Below are positions 39,980-48,315 of a DNA stretch of 64,000 nucleotides, piece after piece (position 1 is the first letter of the stretch; each line of letters starts with the position of its first letter). The position numbers and the translations under genes were made by a program. The notes beneath the pieces were generated by a model. That model searched no databases. It was not told the DNA's origin and saw only the letters and a list, made by a program, of their open reading frames with translations. Origin of the DNA: Virgibacillus salexigens (GTDB lineage: Bacteria; Bacillota; Bacilli; Bacillales; Amphibacillaceae). The DNA lies in contig NZ_BNEO01000002.1 of NCBI RefSeq assembly GCF_014905415.1, forward strand, positions 434,001-498,000, written 5' to 3'.

Positions 39980-40012
39980 AAAGACCTTCGTATTAACGGA
40001 GGTCTTTATTTA
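39980..40012 (+). terminator. Intrinsic terminator
   Basis: AAAGACCTTCGT and ACGGAGGTCTTT (one mismatch) around ATTA, with a T-rich tail; it ends any transcript over the 21-codon ORF. Confidence 0.75.
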
Positions 40013-40060
40013 TTCCAAGAGTATCTAACAAAAAATAACAATTTAAGGAGAGAAGTAATT

Positions 40061-40645
40061 ATGAAGATTAGGAAATACAGTGTAGATGATGAATTGGGAT
40101 GGGTTCGATGTAGAGTGCTTTCTTTTTTGGATACAGCATATTATGATAACGTTTTCAGTGAAAAGGAAAAGTATGAAAATCCATCAATTGAATTAGTGGC
40201 GGTGATTGATAACGAAATTGTTGGTTTAATAGATATTGAATATGAGACAAAAGAAGGGGCGGTCTGTTCAAGAGGAAAGGGAATAGGTGGAATGATATGG
40301 CATGTAGCAGTCCATCCAGATTTCCGCAGGAGAGGAATAGGTAAAAAACTACTCCTAAAGGCTGAGGAAATGTCCAAGGATATTGGCCTGAATCGTCTTG
40401 AAGCATGGACAAGAGATTACTGGGTAAATAGTTGGTATGAGGCTAATCAGTTTGAAAAAGTAGAATCGTATCTGCATGTATATTTGGATCAAAAAGAAGA
40501 ATTAAAGTCAGTTCTAAAAAGTGAGGTTCCAAAATTGTATCCAGTCCAAGCATTCGCACATTATCTTGGTGAAGATAGAGAGTGTGTGAAGAGTAAATTT
40601 AAGCGAGTTCACGAGTGTATTTGTTTTGTGAAAAAACTAATTTAG
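40061..40645 (+). CDS. GNAT N-acetyltransferase
   Basis: A 194-residue GNAT. Motif A is VAVHPDFRRRGIGKKLL (acetyl-CoA pyrophosphate loop RRRGIG, near residue 92), with the preceding beta strands GIGGMIWHV; motif B contains WYEANQFEKV. ATG follows AAGGAGAG. The acceptor is unknown. It is an intact single-gene unit followed by a strong triple repeat. Confidence 0.9.
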   Translation: MKIRKYSVDDELGWVRCRVLSFLDTAYYDNVFSEKEKYENPSIELVAVIDNEIVGLIDIEYETKEGAVCSRGKGIGGMIWHVAVHPDFRRRGIGKKLLLKAEEMSKDIGLNRLEAWTRDYWVNSWYEANQFEKVESYLHVYLDQKEELKSVLKSEVPKLYPVQAFAHYLGEDRECVKSKFKRVHECICFVKKLI

Positions 40646-40646
40646 T

Positions 40647-40733
40647 TTATTCCTCAATCGGGGAGAAATTGTGGAACAAGGATTGAGGCCCGATATTGAA
40701 AAAAGCGCTATTTGTTGAATAACGAATTGAGGC
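40647..40733 (+). repeat. Array element with three modules
   Basis: Module 1 at 40656-40679 sits in a hairpin: TTATTCC (40647-40653) with GGAACAA (40673-40679), inner CAAT (40655-40658) with ATTG (40668-40671). Module 2 ends GTTGAATAA at 40722 and module 3 starts AATTGAGGCCATT (40725). Confidence 0.8.
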
Positions 40734-40740
40734 CATTGGC

Positions 40741-40937
40741 ACTACCTAGGAGGAATCGGTGTCTATATATAGAATAATGTAAATAAGGAGTATTCCTAAT
40801 TAGAAAGGAAGAATAGCATGAAAAAGAGATTCGATAAATTATAAACTCAATGTGAAAGGTTAGGTTTACATCATTCAAGGGCCCTCCAGCATGAATCAAC
40901 TATCTATTAAAATTATTAATTTTCGGAGGGATATAAT
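40741..40937. other. Intergenic remnant
   Basis: An AGGAGG and an AAAGGAAG site each lack a real gene behind them (the latter opens only 8 codons at 40818). TTCAAGGGCCCTCCAGC (40874-40890) may be a decayed module. Probably a deleted cassette. Confidence 0.3.
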
Positions 40938-41823
40938 ATGAGAAATGAACAAGAAATGATGAACTTAATCTTAAACACAGCGAAGGATAATGAGCGAATT
41001 AGGGCCGTATATATGAACGGTTCCCGAACCAATTCTAATGTGCCAAAAGATATTTTTCAGGACTATGTTATCGTTTATGTGGTAACAGAAACAGCATCTT
41101 TTATACAAGATAAGAGTTGGGTTCATGCTTTTGGAGAGATACTCATGATGCAAGAACCTGACAAGAATGATGTCAACAGGGAGATGAATGTCGATTTCAC
41201 TAAGTCTTATGGTTTTTTAATGCTCTTTATAGATGGAAACCGAATAAATCTTACTCTTGAAACAAAAGAAATGACGTTAGATAGGTATGGAGAAGATATG
41301 CTTACTCTTCCAATAGTGGATAAAGACAATCTTTTACCTTCAATCCCTAGTACTACCGATTTAGATTACCATGTCGACAAGCCAACTAAAGAGGAATATG
41401 ATCATTTTACGAATGATTTCTGGTGGTGTTCACAAAACGTTGCGAAAGGCATTTGACGTGATGAACTCCCATATGCAAAACAAATGTATGAAAATACTAT
41501 GAGAGCTTCTTTAGTTAAAATGGTTTCTTGGTGGATTGGCATACAGCAAGATTTTGAAATTACTACTGGAAATTTAGGGAAATATTTTAAAGAATACCTT
41601 CCAGAATCTTTTGGAAGTTGTACAAAGAAACTATTCTAATTCTGATTATACAAATATGTGGGAATCAATCTTTGTTACTTGTGAATTGTTTAGAATTCTA
41701 TCTCAAGATGTTGCTGAACATTTTAATTTCACATATCCAATTAAAGATGATAGAAACATGACTAAATACCTTAAACATGTTAGAAAATTACCTTCAAATG
41801 CAAATGAAATATATATTAAGTAA
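40938..41823 (+). pseudogene. ANT(6)/AadE-like aminoglycoside adenylyltransferase, broken
   Basis: The frame reads GSRTNSNVPKDIFQDY and later WVHAFGEI, as in streptomycin 6-adenylyltransferases. Three lesions are seen. The second catalytic Asp (family FQDYD) is Val here (FQDYV). TGA at 41454-41456 replaces an expected Trp, after which RDELPYAKQMYENTMRASLV continues in frame. A frameshift near 41615-41625 precedes NYSNSDYTNMWESIFVTCELFR and the end at TAA 41821-41823. The product cannot be active. Confidence 0.82.
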
Positions 41824-41829
41824 ATGAAT

Positions 41830-41866
41830 GCACCCTGCAATGTATGTGGGGTGCTTAATCTTTCAG
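41830..41866 (+). terminator. Hairpin after the aad-like pseudogene
   Basis: GCACCC (41830-41835) and GGGTGC (41849-41854) form a stem followed by TTAATCTTTC. Confidence 0.55.
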
Positions 41867-41867
41867 C

Positions 41868-41890
41868 AATAGGGCCATTTAATTGAGAAA
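41868..41890 (+). repeat. Array element, module 2 alone
   Basis: AATAGGGCCATTTAATTGAG then AAA, exactly 23 nt, near-perfect module 2 without module 1. Confidence 0.75.
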
Positions 41891-41904
41891 GAGGAGGGAT
41901 AAGA

Positions 41905-42186
41905 ATGGATCAAAAAAAGCAAACAAGACCATTTACTATCACAGGTTTTGTGTTGCTCGCCTTTGCTTTTTTGTTCAGGTGGAAATTCATATATAGCGAA
42001 CCTGTTGTTGATCGGTTGCTTGGCTTGATTGGTGTAACTGCGTGGTCTAATGGTGGTAATAGTGGTTTTCATATTAGAATTATTTCTCTTATACTATTAT
42101 TCGTAGGTCTGTTTTTTCTGGTCAAACGATACAGCGGTAAAATGATTTTTCGTTTTCTTTCTTGCAATGATACTCATACCCACTAA
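41905..42186 (+). CDS. Small membrane protein, 93 residues
   Basis: ATG after AGGAGGGATAAG. Two hydrophobic helices (about 12-28 and 57-72) and an NGGNSGFH loop are followed by a basic VKRYSGK. The last 14 residues (MIFRFLSCNDTHTH) overlap the start of a decayed secreted-protein gene and may not be native. Unknown function. Confidence 0.55.
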   Translation: MDQKKQTRPFTITGFVLLAFAFLFRWKFIYSEPVVDRLLGLIGVTAWSNGGNSGFHIRIISLILLFVGLFFLVKRYSGKMIFRFLSCNDTHTH

Positions 42187-42561
42187 CTTGTTTGCAACCG
42201 TGTAGCAATCAAACTTTGCAAATGGTATTTATGCGTTAGAATTCCAACAGGACGGAAGCAATTGTGAATATGATACAAATGATTCAGATATTGTTGAAGG
42301 CAATTGTAAAATCTCCATTGTGTAGTAGCGATCCTGTTTCTTTTCGTGTTTCAATAGACCAAAAATATGATCACAGTAGTTTCAATGTAATGGATAATTA
42401 ATCTGAAAGACCACCAATTAAAACTTGATGCTAATGAACATAGGACAATTGACATTAATTTTAAACATCGGCTTCAATCGTTAAAACATCAAAGTGTAGG
42501 CGGCCAACTTTATATATTTAATCTCATAATCGCTGATGATGATAATAAAAGGCGGTTGTAG
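42142..42561 (+). pseudogene. Decayed secreted-protein gene
   Basis: Several frames together read FFVFFLAMILIPTNLFA (a signal peptide), then SNFANGIYALEFQQDGSNCEYDTNDSDIVEGNC, DPVSFRVSIDQKYDH, LKDHQLKLDANEH and finally HQSVGGQLYIFNLIIADDDNKRRL ending at TAG 42559-42561. At least three shifts or stops separate these parts. It was probably an exported beta-rich protein of about 140 residues. No family recognised. Confidence 0.5.
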
Positions 42562-42633
42562 ACTTCCCCGTCGGGATTTTTATGCAGCATGGCTGTAGCG
42601 TGCACTTTAACAATAGCAACTAATATCAGAAAA

Positions 42634-42668
42634 GACTATTCAAGAAAAGGGCGCGAAAAATTGAATAA
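42634..42668 (+). repeat. Array element, one module
   Basis: AAAAGGGCGCGAAAAATTG then AATAA. Left arm TATTCAA (42637-42643) pairs perfectly with TTGAATA (42661-42667). Confidence 0.8.
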
Positions 42669-42774
42669 CTCATGCAGTAAATGATCGATAAGCTTTATTT
42701 TAAAGCAACACAGATTATGGATAAAAAGGACAACCCCAGACTAGTGTGCCAACAGACATTATGTTTATGACATC

Positions 42775-42801
42775 TGTCACAAATCAGTGCCTTATATCGT
42801 T
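42775..42801 (+). promoter_or_regulatory. ECF41-type promoter
   Basis: TGTCACA (42775-42781), exactly 16 bp, then CGTT (42798-42801). The published ECF41 target pattern is TGTCACA-N16-CGTC, so only the last base differs. It precedes the oxidoreductase/ECF41 pair, implying autoregulation. Confidence 0.8.
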
Positions 42802-42835
42802 ATAAGTGTAAAACGTAAAAAGGAGCTGGGGAACG

Positions 42836-44029
42836 ATGAAGGATTTGACATGTATTATTATCGGAGGCGGTTATGCGGGGCTTGCCGCGCTTAAGGCAAT
42901 AAAGAAAAAATTCCGGGGCATGGAGAAAAAAGGACGGCGGATTCGATTTGTTTTGATCGACAAGCAGCCCGGTCACTTGCGCAAATTAAGGTTGTTCCGT
43001 CCGACCACGGCCGAGGAAGAGATTATGATCCCCTGGAAGCAATTGCTTCTAGAAGGATTCGAATTCGTGCAAGGTACGGTTACGTCCGTGAATAGTAGGG
43101 GAAAAAGAATTCGATATACGAATGCAATAGGAAATGAAGCCCGAATTTGTTATGACCTTTTAGTCGTAGCAGTGGGTAGCACCGTTCGGCGATTGAATGC
43201 CGAGCAGGGCGGCATCGCCTTGATCGAACCGCAAGCAGCAGAAGACATCCGGGAACACTGGCGTACCAATCTGCGGAAGGCTGTTGATGAAAGGGACCCT
43301 GAGGAACGAAAAAGACTGATGACAATAACGGTCGCGGGGGCGGGCATCAGTGGCATCGAGACATCCGCCGAGCTGGCACTCGCCATGCGGAAGGAAGCAG
43401 CGACGCTAAGGCTGAATTCGGCTGATATCTCCGTCTATTTGCTGAATGCACAGGAACGACTGCCCCCAGAAGGGGGGGAGAAAGTTGGACGAAAGTTGGG
43501 TCAAAAGCTCAGCCAATGTGGAGTGACAGTGCTTCACAATCGTAAGGCAATGCGGGAGGAAACAGGAATCGTGATGTTGAACAATGGCGATTACCTGGCG
43601 GCTGGCCTATGTATATGGACGATTGGTCTGATGCCGAATCCGGTCCTTCAAGGTATGGGCTTGCCGCTTACTACTGAAGGCCAGGTACTGGTGGATGAAT
43701 GTTACCGTGTCCAGGGAATGCCGGACGTATACAGCATTGGTGACTGTGCGAGAATCATCGATCCAAGAACGGACAAAGCGGATCAGATGACGTGTCTTGA
43801 AGCTGGAATGCAAGGGATTCGACTGGGGAAAATCGTGATGGCCGATTTGGAAGACCGTCCCGCGCCAATTCACAAATCGGTCAAATCAAATATGGACTAC
43901 TTCAATATTGGCTTGGGGCAAAATGGGTTTTTTTGGATACGCAAATGGGGACTTGATATGACCATGACAGGTAAGGTTCCGGGGAAAATTAAGAACCTGG
44001 TAGAGGATTACGCCAGCATGCTACGATAG
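42836..44029 (+). CDS. FAD-dependent NAD(P)H oxidoreductase (NDH-2-like)
   Basis: A 397-residue two-dinucleotide-fold flavoprotein. The FAD motif is GGGYAG at 10-15; the NAD(P)H motif is VAGAGISGIETSAELA near 165; the late FAD-contact block is VYSIGDCAR near 300. Relatives are type II NADH dehydrogenases and other pyridine-nucleotide oxidoreductases. AAAGGAGCTGGGG precedes ATG. Base composition is visibly richer in G+C than the flanks, pointing to transfer together with the ECF41 gene. ECF41 sigma factors are often linked to an oxidoreductase of this general kind. Confidence 0.88.
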   Translation: MKDLTCIIIGGGYAGLAALKAIKKKFRGMEKKGRRIRFVLIDKQPGHLRKLRLFRPTTAEEEIMIPWKQLLLEGFEFVQGTVTSVNSRGKRIRYTNAIGNEARICYDLLVVAVGSTVRRLNAEQGGIALIEPQAAEDIREHWRTNLRKAVDERDPEERKRLMTITVAGAGISGIETSAELALAMRKEAATLRLNSADISVYLLNAQERLPPEGGEKVGRKLGQKLSQCGVTVLHNRKAMREETGIVMLNNGDYLAAGLCIWTIGLMPNPVLQGMGLPLTTEGQVLVDECYRVQGMPDVYSIGDCARIIDPRTDKADQMTCLEAGMQGIRLGKIVMADLEDRPAPIHKSVKSNMDYFNIGLGQNGFFWIRKWGLDMTMTGKVPGKIKNLVEDYASMLR

Positions 44030-44087
44030 AAACAAAGAGACAAGCTTGCAATACTTTCTAACAGCCAGGAAAAGGAGAGACAGGCGA

Positions 44088-44945
44088 ATGGAAGAACTGT
44101 ACGATCAATATAGAGCACTGCTGTTCACGCTGGCTTATCAGTTTACAGGCTCTGCTACTGACGCGGAAGATGCGGTACAGGACGTGTTTTTAAAGGCGTA
44201 TGACATACATCTCGAACGTTTGGAAGAGCCAAAGGCATACTTGTGCAAAATGGTAACCAATCGCTGTCTCGATCTGCAGAAATCGGCGCGGAAGAGGAGG
44301 GAAGTGTACATCGGTCCGTGGCTCCCCGAACCGATTCGGACACCCAAAGCGGATACTCTCCAAACGGTCTTACGCCACGATATGCTGTCTTACGCTATCC
44401 TTGTACTGCTGGAGCGGCTGACGCCAACAGAACGGGCGGTTTTCATCTTGCGTGAGGCACTGGGTTTCAATTATCCCGAAATCGCCGATCTGCTTGACAA
44501 GAGAGAGACGAATTGCCGTAAGCTGATGAGCCGTGCGAGAAGCAAGGTGGGAATATCCGAGGAGGAGCGAGTCACGGCCAAAACGGCCGATTTGAAATGG
44601 GTTAGCCGATTCATCACATCCCTTGAGCAAGGGAACGTTAATCATGTGATGTCTTTGCTGAGCGAGGATGTCACGCTCGTCTCCGACGGAGGCGGAAAAA
44701 CAATCGCGTTTAAGCGTCCGATACAAACGCGCGATTATGTTTCCCGCATCCTGGCCAGCGCGTTCGACAGCATAAAGCCCTATTATCATGAGCTTCACTT
44801 CGAGGTCGCCCCTTTAAATGGTGAGACTGGTATAATACTTCGTTCGGTGGACGAAATTGTTGCCGCAATATTTCTACAACTCCATCGCGGAAAACTTGCC
44901 AAGATCTATATTGTACGAAACCCGGATAAGCTTACCCGGGTTTAG
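44088..44945 (+). CDS. ECF41-group RNA polymerase sigma factor
   Basis: A 285-residue sigma factor. Region 2 (about 5-70) carries DAEDAVQDVFLKAY; WLPEP at 78-82 is the ECF41 linker signature; region 4 (about 105-155) has LTPTERAVFILREALGF; the fused C-terminal SnoaL-like domain (about 168-285) has the DGGGK signature (200-204). No separate anti-sigma gene is present, as expected: the C-terminal domain self-regulates. I start at ATG 44088 after AAGGAGAG. It is 58 bp after the oxidoreductase. Confidence 0.93.
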   Translation: MEELYDQYRALLFTLAYQFTGSATDAEDAVQDVFLKAYDIHLERLEEPKAYLCKMVTNRCLDLQKSARKRREVYIGPWLPEPIRTPKADTLQTVLRHDMLSYAILVLLERLTPTERAVFILREALGFNYPEIADLLDKRETNCRKLMSRARSKVGISEEERVTAKTADLKWVSRFITSLEQGNVNHVMSLLSEDVTLVSDGGGKTIAFKRPIQTRDYVSRILASAFDSIKPYYHELHFEVAPLNGETGIILRSVDEIVAAIFLQLHRGKLAKIYIVRNPDKLTRV

Positions 44946-45081
44946 GTACAGTGATAGATCATAAGAGTTAATAATTTATCATAAATGACATGACAGGTAT
45001 AACGGATTAATTTTTTGAATGTGAAATAGGTGACAGTGTTAATATTATGTGACACGCAATTTACAAGCTGTCGGTTATGCC
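44946..45081. other. Downstream flank of the ECF41 module
   Basis: 136 bases of A/T-rich sequence with no gene. The GC-rich module ends close to the sigma-factor stop. Confidence 0.4.
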
Positions 45082-45150
45082 GTTAACGGGTGCTGTTCTG
45101 GAATAAAAGCAGCGTCCCAATCACCATTGTTGGGCCAGGTTCACCTGAAA
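45082..45150 (+). repeat. Array element, two modules
   Basis: Module 1 TAACGGGTGCTGTTCTGG then AATAA (45084-45106); module 2 GTTGGGCCAGG... to about 45150. Confidence 0.7.
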
Positions 45151-45448
45151 AAGATGCGTTAACAAGTTTTCACAAGCAAAATTAGGTGCAGCAGTTCAAA
45201 TGTTTATTGGAAGCATTGATGAAATGACTGTAAGTACTGGTTTATTAATAGAAACCAAAGATAGTTCGGTATTTATGATGTGATGACAAAGGAAACATTT
45301 AGAGATAAAGGCTTTGGCAGCGAAATGTTTCAATTTCTTTTAAATACCAGAGGATCAAACAAAAACCAGTTGTATTACAGGCTTCAGTGATGGGAAGAAA
45401 ACCTATAAAACATTTGAGTTTATAGATGTTGGAGAAATGATTATTTGA
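45150..45448 (+). pseudogene. GNAT acetyltransferase remnant
   Basis: Only the C-terminal half survives: MFIGSIDEMTVSTGLLIET, then after shifts DVMTKETFRDKGFGSEMFQFLL (motif A, with the loop RDKGFG), KPVVLQASVMG and TFEFIDVGEMII ending at TGA 45446-45448. The 5' half is missing, so a repeat now directly precedes the remnant. Confidence 0.65.
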
Positions 45449-45508
45449 ATAATGCCTCCTTCTGTTATAGAGCCAGTTTGTGGAATAATATTTCTCCTCT
45501 AATTACAA

Positions 45509-45539
45509 TTGACATTGACGTAACGTCATAGCTTATAAT
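45509..45539 (+). promoter_or_regulatory. MerR-type promoter with operator
   Basis: -35 TTGACA (45509-45514) and -10 TATAAT (45534-45539) are separated by 19 bp, the long spacing used by MerR activators. The spacer contains the palindrome TGACGTAACGTCA (45516-45528). Confidence 0.75.
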
Positions 45540-45595
45540 CGAAATTGTTCTAAGTGATATCACGTTTTCAATTGAATAATAAGGAGATAATTTGA

Positions 45596-46459
45596 ATGGA
45601 AATAATTATACAAGATACATTAAATCTTTATAAAGACATGCTTAAGTTACCAGAAGGCGAGAGAAGTGAATTTTTTAGCGAAGAGTTAATTAAACCTTTT
45701 AATAGGATGTTTGAAATCATGCATATGCCTAAGATGCCTGAAGCCATGGGATGTATTGAGATTTCTGGACGCGATTCCAAGATGATAGAAATGTTAGATA
45801 AGCTCGAAAAGACTGATGCATGGAATAATGCAAAAAGGACGATTGAAGCTGCAGCATCTCGCTTTGAAAATGCCGGCATTCCCTTACCGGAAAAAGTTGT
45901 TGTAGGAATCTTTTTAGGAGACCCAGAACACTTAGCAATGTTTGAAGGATACACGGGTATGGGATCTATACCTGGATATATATTGATAATGATAGATCCG
46001 AACGAAAAGAATCTTCCAAAGCTGAATGCATGTATTGCCCACGAGTTTCATCACAATGTGCTTTTCCATAATACAAATTGGAATTTTATGACTGACATAA
46101 CAGTTGGAAGATACCTTGCTATTGAAGGCTTGGCTGAAAGCTTTGCAGCTAGTATGTTTGGAGAAGAGCATATTGGCCCCTGGGTAACAGGTGTACAAGG
46201 AGCGGATTTGGAAACCGCGAGAAGAATAATTTCAAAATCACTTGATGTCAGAGGGTTTATGGAAGTTCGTAAATATATATTCGGGGAGCACCCAATGATG
46301 CCAGAGACTCAAGACTTCGGAATGCCTTTCTGTGGAGGCTATGCTGTAGGATATCATGCAGTACAGGCATATCTGAGAAAGCCTGGTATTTCAATAGAAA
46401 AGGCTACGATTACTGATGGCGATGAAATCATAAAGGCATCTGGCTATTTTGAAAATTAA
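45596..46459 (+). CDS. DUF2268-type zinc protease
   Basis: A 287-residue soluble protein of the DUF2268 predicted Zn-protease class. HEFHH is at 149-153 (His149, Glu150, His153), with a downstream IEGLAES (Glu near 177) as a likely third ligand. No signal peptide is visible. AAGGAGATAA precedes ATG. The promoter is of MerR type and the convergent MerR/TipAS gene downstream is its likely activator. Substrate unknown; a role in peptide antibiotic response is only a guess from the TipAS domain. Confidence 0.82.
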   Translation: MEIIIQDTLNLYKDMLKLPEGERSEFFSEELIKPFNRMFEIMHMPKMPEAMGCIEISGRDSKMIEMLDKLEKTDAWNNAKRTIEAAASRFENAGIPLPEKVVVGIFLGDPEHLAMFEGYTGMGSIPGYILIMIDPNEKNLPKLNACIAHEFHHNVLFHNTNWNFMTDITVGRYLAIEGLAESFAASMFGEEHIGPWVTGVQGADLETARRIISKSLDVRGFMEVRKYIFGEHPMMPETQDFGMPFCGGYAVGYHAVQAYLRKPGISIEKATITDGDEIIKASGYFEN

Positions 46460-46466
46460 ATTAATG

Positions 46467-46502
46467 TAATAAAGCATGCTGATTGTGCAGCATGCTTTAT
46501 TA
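46467..46502. terminator. Bidirectional terminator
   Basis: TAATAAAGCATGCTG and its complement (46467-46481, 46488-46502) enclose a 6-nt loop, serving both the protease gene and the convergent merR gene. Confidence 0.92.
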
Positions 46503-47267
46503 CTACCTAATAGTTTTGCAATAATACATAATTGCTCGATAAACGAATCCACTCAAATCTTCATCACTAAATTGGTTGATATAGTTTTTCCATCTCTTAT
46601 CAGATTTATAGGTATTAGCAATACATTTTAAAATTTCTGTATCACAAGTCATATTTTGTTCCATGTAATTTTTCCATTCTACTATTAGTTTCTGTATATC
46701 CTTAGAAGAAGGAAGTTTATGTATTTGTTCTGCTAATTTTTTAAATACTTTTTCCATATTGTTTGCAAATTCATCATATAAATTTTCTTTTTCCTTATCA
46801 GATAGTTTTTCTATATTCTTCTCATACTCTTTATATTTCTCTGTTTCACCAAATACCATTTTGGCTTCACGGCTATATTGTTCTGATAGTGGCAAAATTG
46901 GTGAGTTATTAAAGATATTCAAATTAAATATATCTTTTCCTGATACATAATCCTCTAAGTCACTAATAATTGCACCTAAACGTTGTTGTTTTTCGATCAG
47001 TGTTTGATCATGTATTTTTAAAATTTGTAGTTGTTCTTGTTTCGATAGCTGCATAATATCTGATATTTCTTTTAAAGAAATATCCATTTCTTTAAAAAAT
47101 AAAATAGTTCGAAGGCTTTCCAAATCTTCACGGCTATATGCTCGATAACCATTATTAGACAAGCGAATTGGTTTTAATAAATCTATTTTATCATAGTAAT
47201 GTAGTGTTCTAGCAGTGACACCTGTTATCCGTACAATATCTTTAACAGTAAAAATATGCTTTTTCAT
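46503..47267 (-). CDS. MerR-family regulator with TipAS domain
   Basis: A 254-residue regulator, the only clearly intact minus-strand gene in the window. The N-terminal MerR winged helix reads VKDIVRITGVTARTLHYYDKIDLLKP; a coiled-coil dimer helix follows (about 85-115). The C-terminal TipAS-like domain (about 140-250) has EAKMVFGETEKYKEYEK. TipAS domains bind thiopeptide or other drugs. Its promoter carries the same TGACGTAA half-site as the protease promoter, which suggests it regulates both. Confidence 0.88.
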   Translation of the reverse strand: MKKHIFTVKDIVRITGVTARTLHYYDKIDLLKPIRLSNNGYRAYSREDLESLRTILFFKEMDISLKEISDIMQLSKQEQLQILKIHDQTLIEKQQRLGAIISDLEDYVSGKDIFNLNIFNNSPILPLSEQYSREAKMVFGETEKYKEYEKNIEKLSDKEKENLYDEFANNMEKVFKKLAEQIHKLPSSKDIQKLIVEWKNYMEQNMTCDTEILKCIANTYKSDKRWKNYINQFSDEDLSGFVYRAIMYYCKTIR

Positions 47268-47334
47268 TTCGAAAACCCTCTAATTAATTTTAAAATTATG
47301 TGTATTTATATATTTCACTCATTTTGTAATATAT

Positions 47335-47364
47335 ATTATACGCTTTAACCTTACGTCACTGCAA
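47335..47364 (-). promoter_or_regulatory. merR promoter with shared operator half
   Basis: On the minus strand: TTGCAG (47364-47359), 18 bp, TATAAT (47340-47335). The spacer begins TGACGTAAGGTTA, close to TGACGTAACGTCA in the protease promoter. Confidence 0.6.
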
Positions 47365-47452
47365 CAGGGTTCGGACTTTTGTTTATTTTATAAGTTCGCC
47401 TAAAAGGTAAAGGAAAGTTCTTATTAAAGTAAAAAGTAGCTTTAATAATATT

Positions 47453-47531
47453 TTAGTATCGGGCGCTTTAACGGAGTAACGAAAAAGGCGTATATATATG
47501 TTATAAATTGGGCTTTTTAATTTGGGAATTT
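47453..47531 (+). repeat. Array element, two modules
   Basis: Module 1 TATCGGGCGCTTTAACGGAG then TAA (47457-47479); module 2 AATTGGGCTTTTTAATTTGG then GAAT (47506-47529). Confidence 0.7.
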
Positions 47532-47569
47532 CCTTAACGTTGTAAATCCGTATTTTCCTGACGCTACCC

Positions 47570-47653
47570 CGTAAATTAGATGAACTAGGAATGGTAGTCG
47601 TACCAAAAGAACTTCGAGATAACGAAATAAATTTTACACTTTACAATACCTAA
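47570..47653 (+). pseudogene. AbrB-type DNA-binding fragment
   Basis: A short frame reads RKLDELGMVVVPKELRDN, the start of a SpoVT/AbrB swapped-hairpin domain (family: RKLDELGRIVIPKELR). No start codon precedes it and the frame ends at TAA 47651-47653, inside the CsoR-like operator. Confidence 0.55.
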
Positions 47654-47662
47654 CTGGGGTAT
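47646..47662 (+). promoter_or_regulatory. CsoR-like operator before the copZ-like gene
   Basis: ATACCTAACTGGGGTAT resembles CsoR/CstR operators (ATACC..., GGGGTAT). A similar site lies before csoR at 50724-50740. Confidence 0.6.
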
Positions 47663-47701
47663 GGTAAGGTAAAAAAGAATTAAAAATAGGAGGTAATTTA
47701 A

Positions 47702-47908
47702 ATGACAAATAAAACACTTAACGTACAAGGCATGTCTTGCGGACATTGCGTGAACTCTATTGAGGAGAGTGTAGGAGAACTGAACGGTGTTGAAACGCTA
47801 AAGGTTCATTTGCAAGATGGAAAAGTCGATGTAATCTTTGATCCAGATAAAGTGAATTTGAAAGATATTATAGAGGTTATTGAAGAACAGGGATACGATG
47901 TTGCCTAA
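47702..47908 (+). CDS. CopZ-like metallochaperone (first copy)
   Basis: A 68-residue heavy-metal-associated domain with the Cu(I) motif GMSCGHC near residue 10-16 and the usual ferredoxin-like strand pattern to EEQGYDVA. AGGAGG lies 7 nt before ATG. It has its own CsoR-like operator and is followed by thiol/sulfur genes, so copper delivery or a persulfide-linked role are both possible. A second copy lies at 53510. Confidence 0.88.
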   Translation: MTNKTLNVQGMSCGHCVNSIEESVGELNGVETLKVHLQDGKVDVIFDPDKVNLKDIIEVIEEQGYDVA

Positions 47909-48036
47909 GTAGGATGATCGTGCTTACGCAGAGCGATCCCCTTTTAACAAAATTTTGTACCTTTATGTTCAATAGCAATTGACCTGGGGCTATTTTTAAC
48001 GCGCATTTTTATAAACTAAAGGGAGGTAAGGGTAGA

Positions 48037-48315
48037 GTGAAAAACTTTCACCTTGAAGTCTACACCAGGCCCACTTGCTCTGATTGCCAAGACTTGAAGA
48101 AATTCTTGCAAGTTCATCATATTCCTCATAAAGAATATGATTTAGCAAAACAACCATTAAAAGAGAAGGATCTTATAAAGATAACAGGAAATAGAATCGT
48201 TCCGGGGCTCGTATTTTCTAAGCCGTCCCTTTTGGGTTTGAGGAGAAAACCGAAGAGCATGATAGGGTTTGAGAGAAATAAGGATGAAATTAAGCAGTTA
48301 TTAAATGTAAGATAG
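48037..48315 (+). CDS. Glutaredoxin-like protein
   Basis: A 92-residue thioredoxin-fold protein. The redox motif is CSDC (residues about 14-17), followed by a helix and the cis-Pro segment IVPGLVF. The C-terminus (about 70-92) is basic. GTG follows GGGAGGTAAGGG. It probably reduces or transfers thiols together with its neighbours. Confidence 0.75.
   Translation: MKNFHLEVYTRPTCSDCQDLKKFLQVHHIPHKEYDLAKQPLKEKDLIKITGNRIVPGLVFSKPSLLGLRRKPKSMIGFERNKDEIKQLLNVR

Noticed and set aside
46759-46950. 63-codon plus-strand frame within merR
   Set aside because: Antisense shadow of the MerR/TipAS coding sequence.
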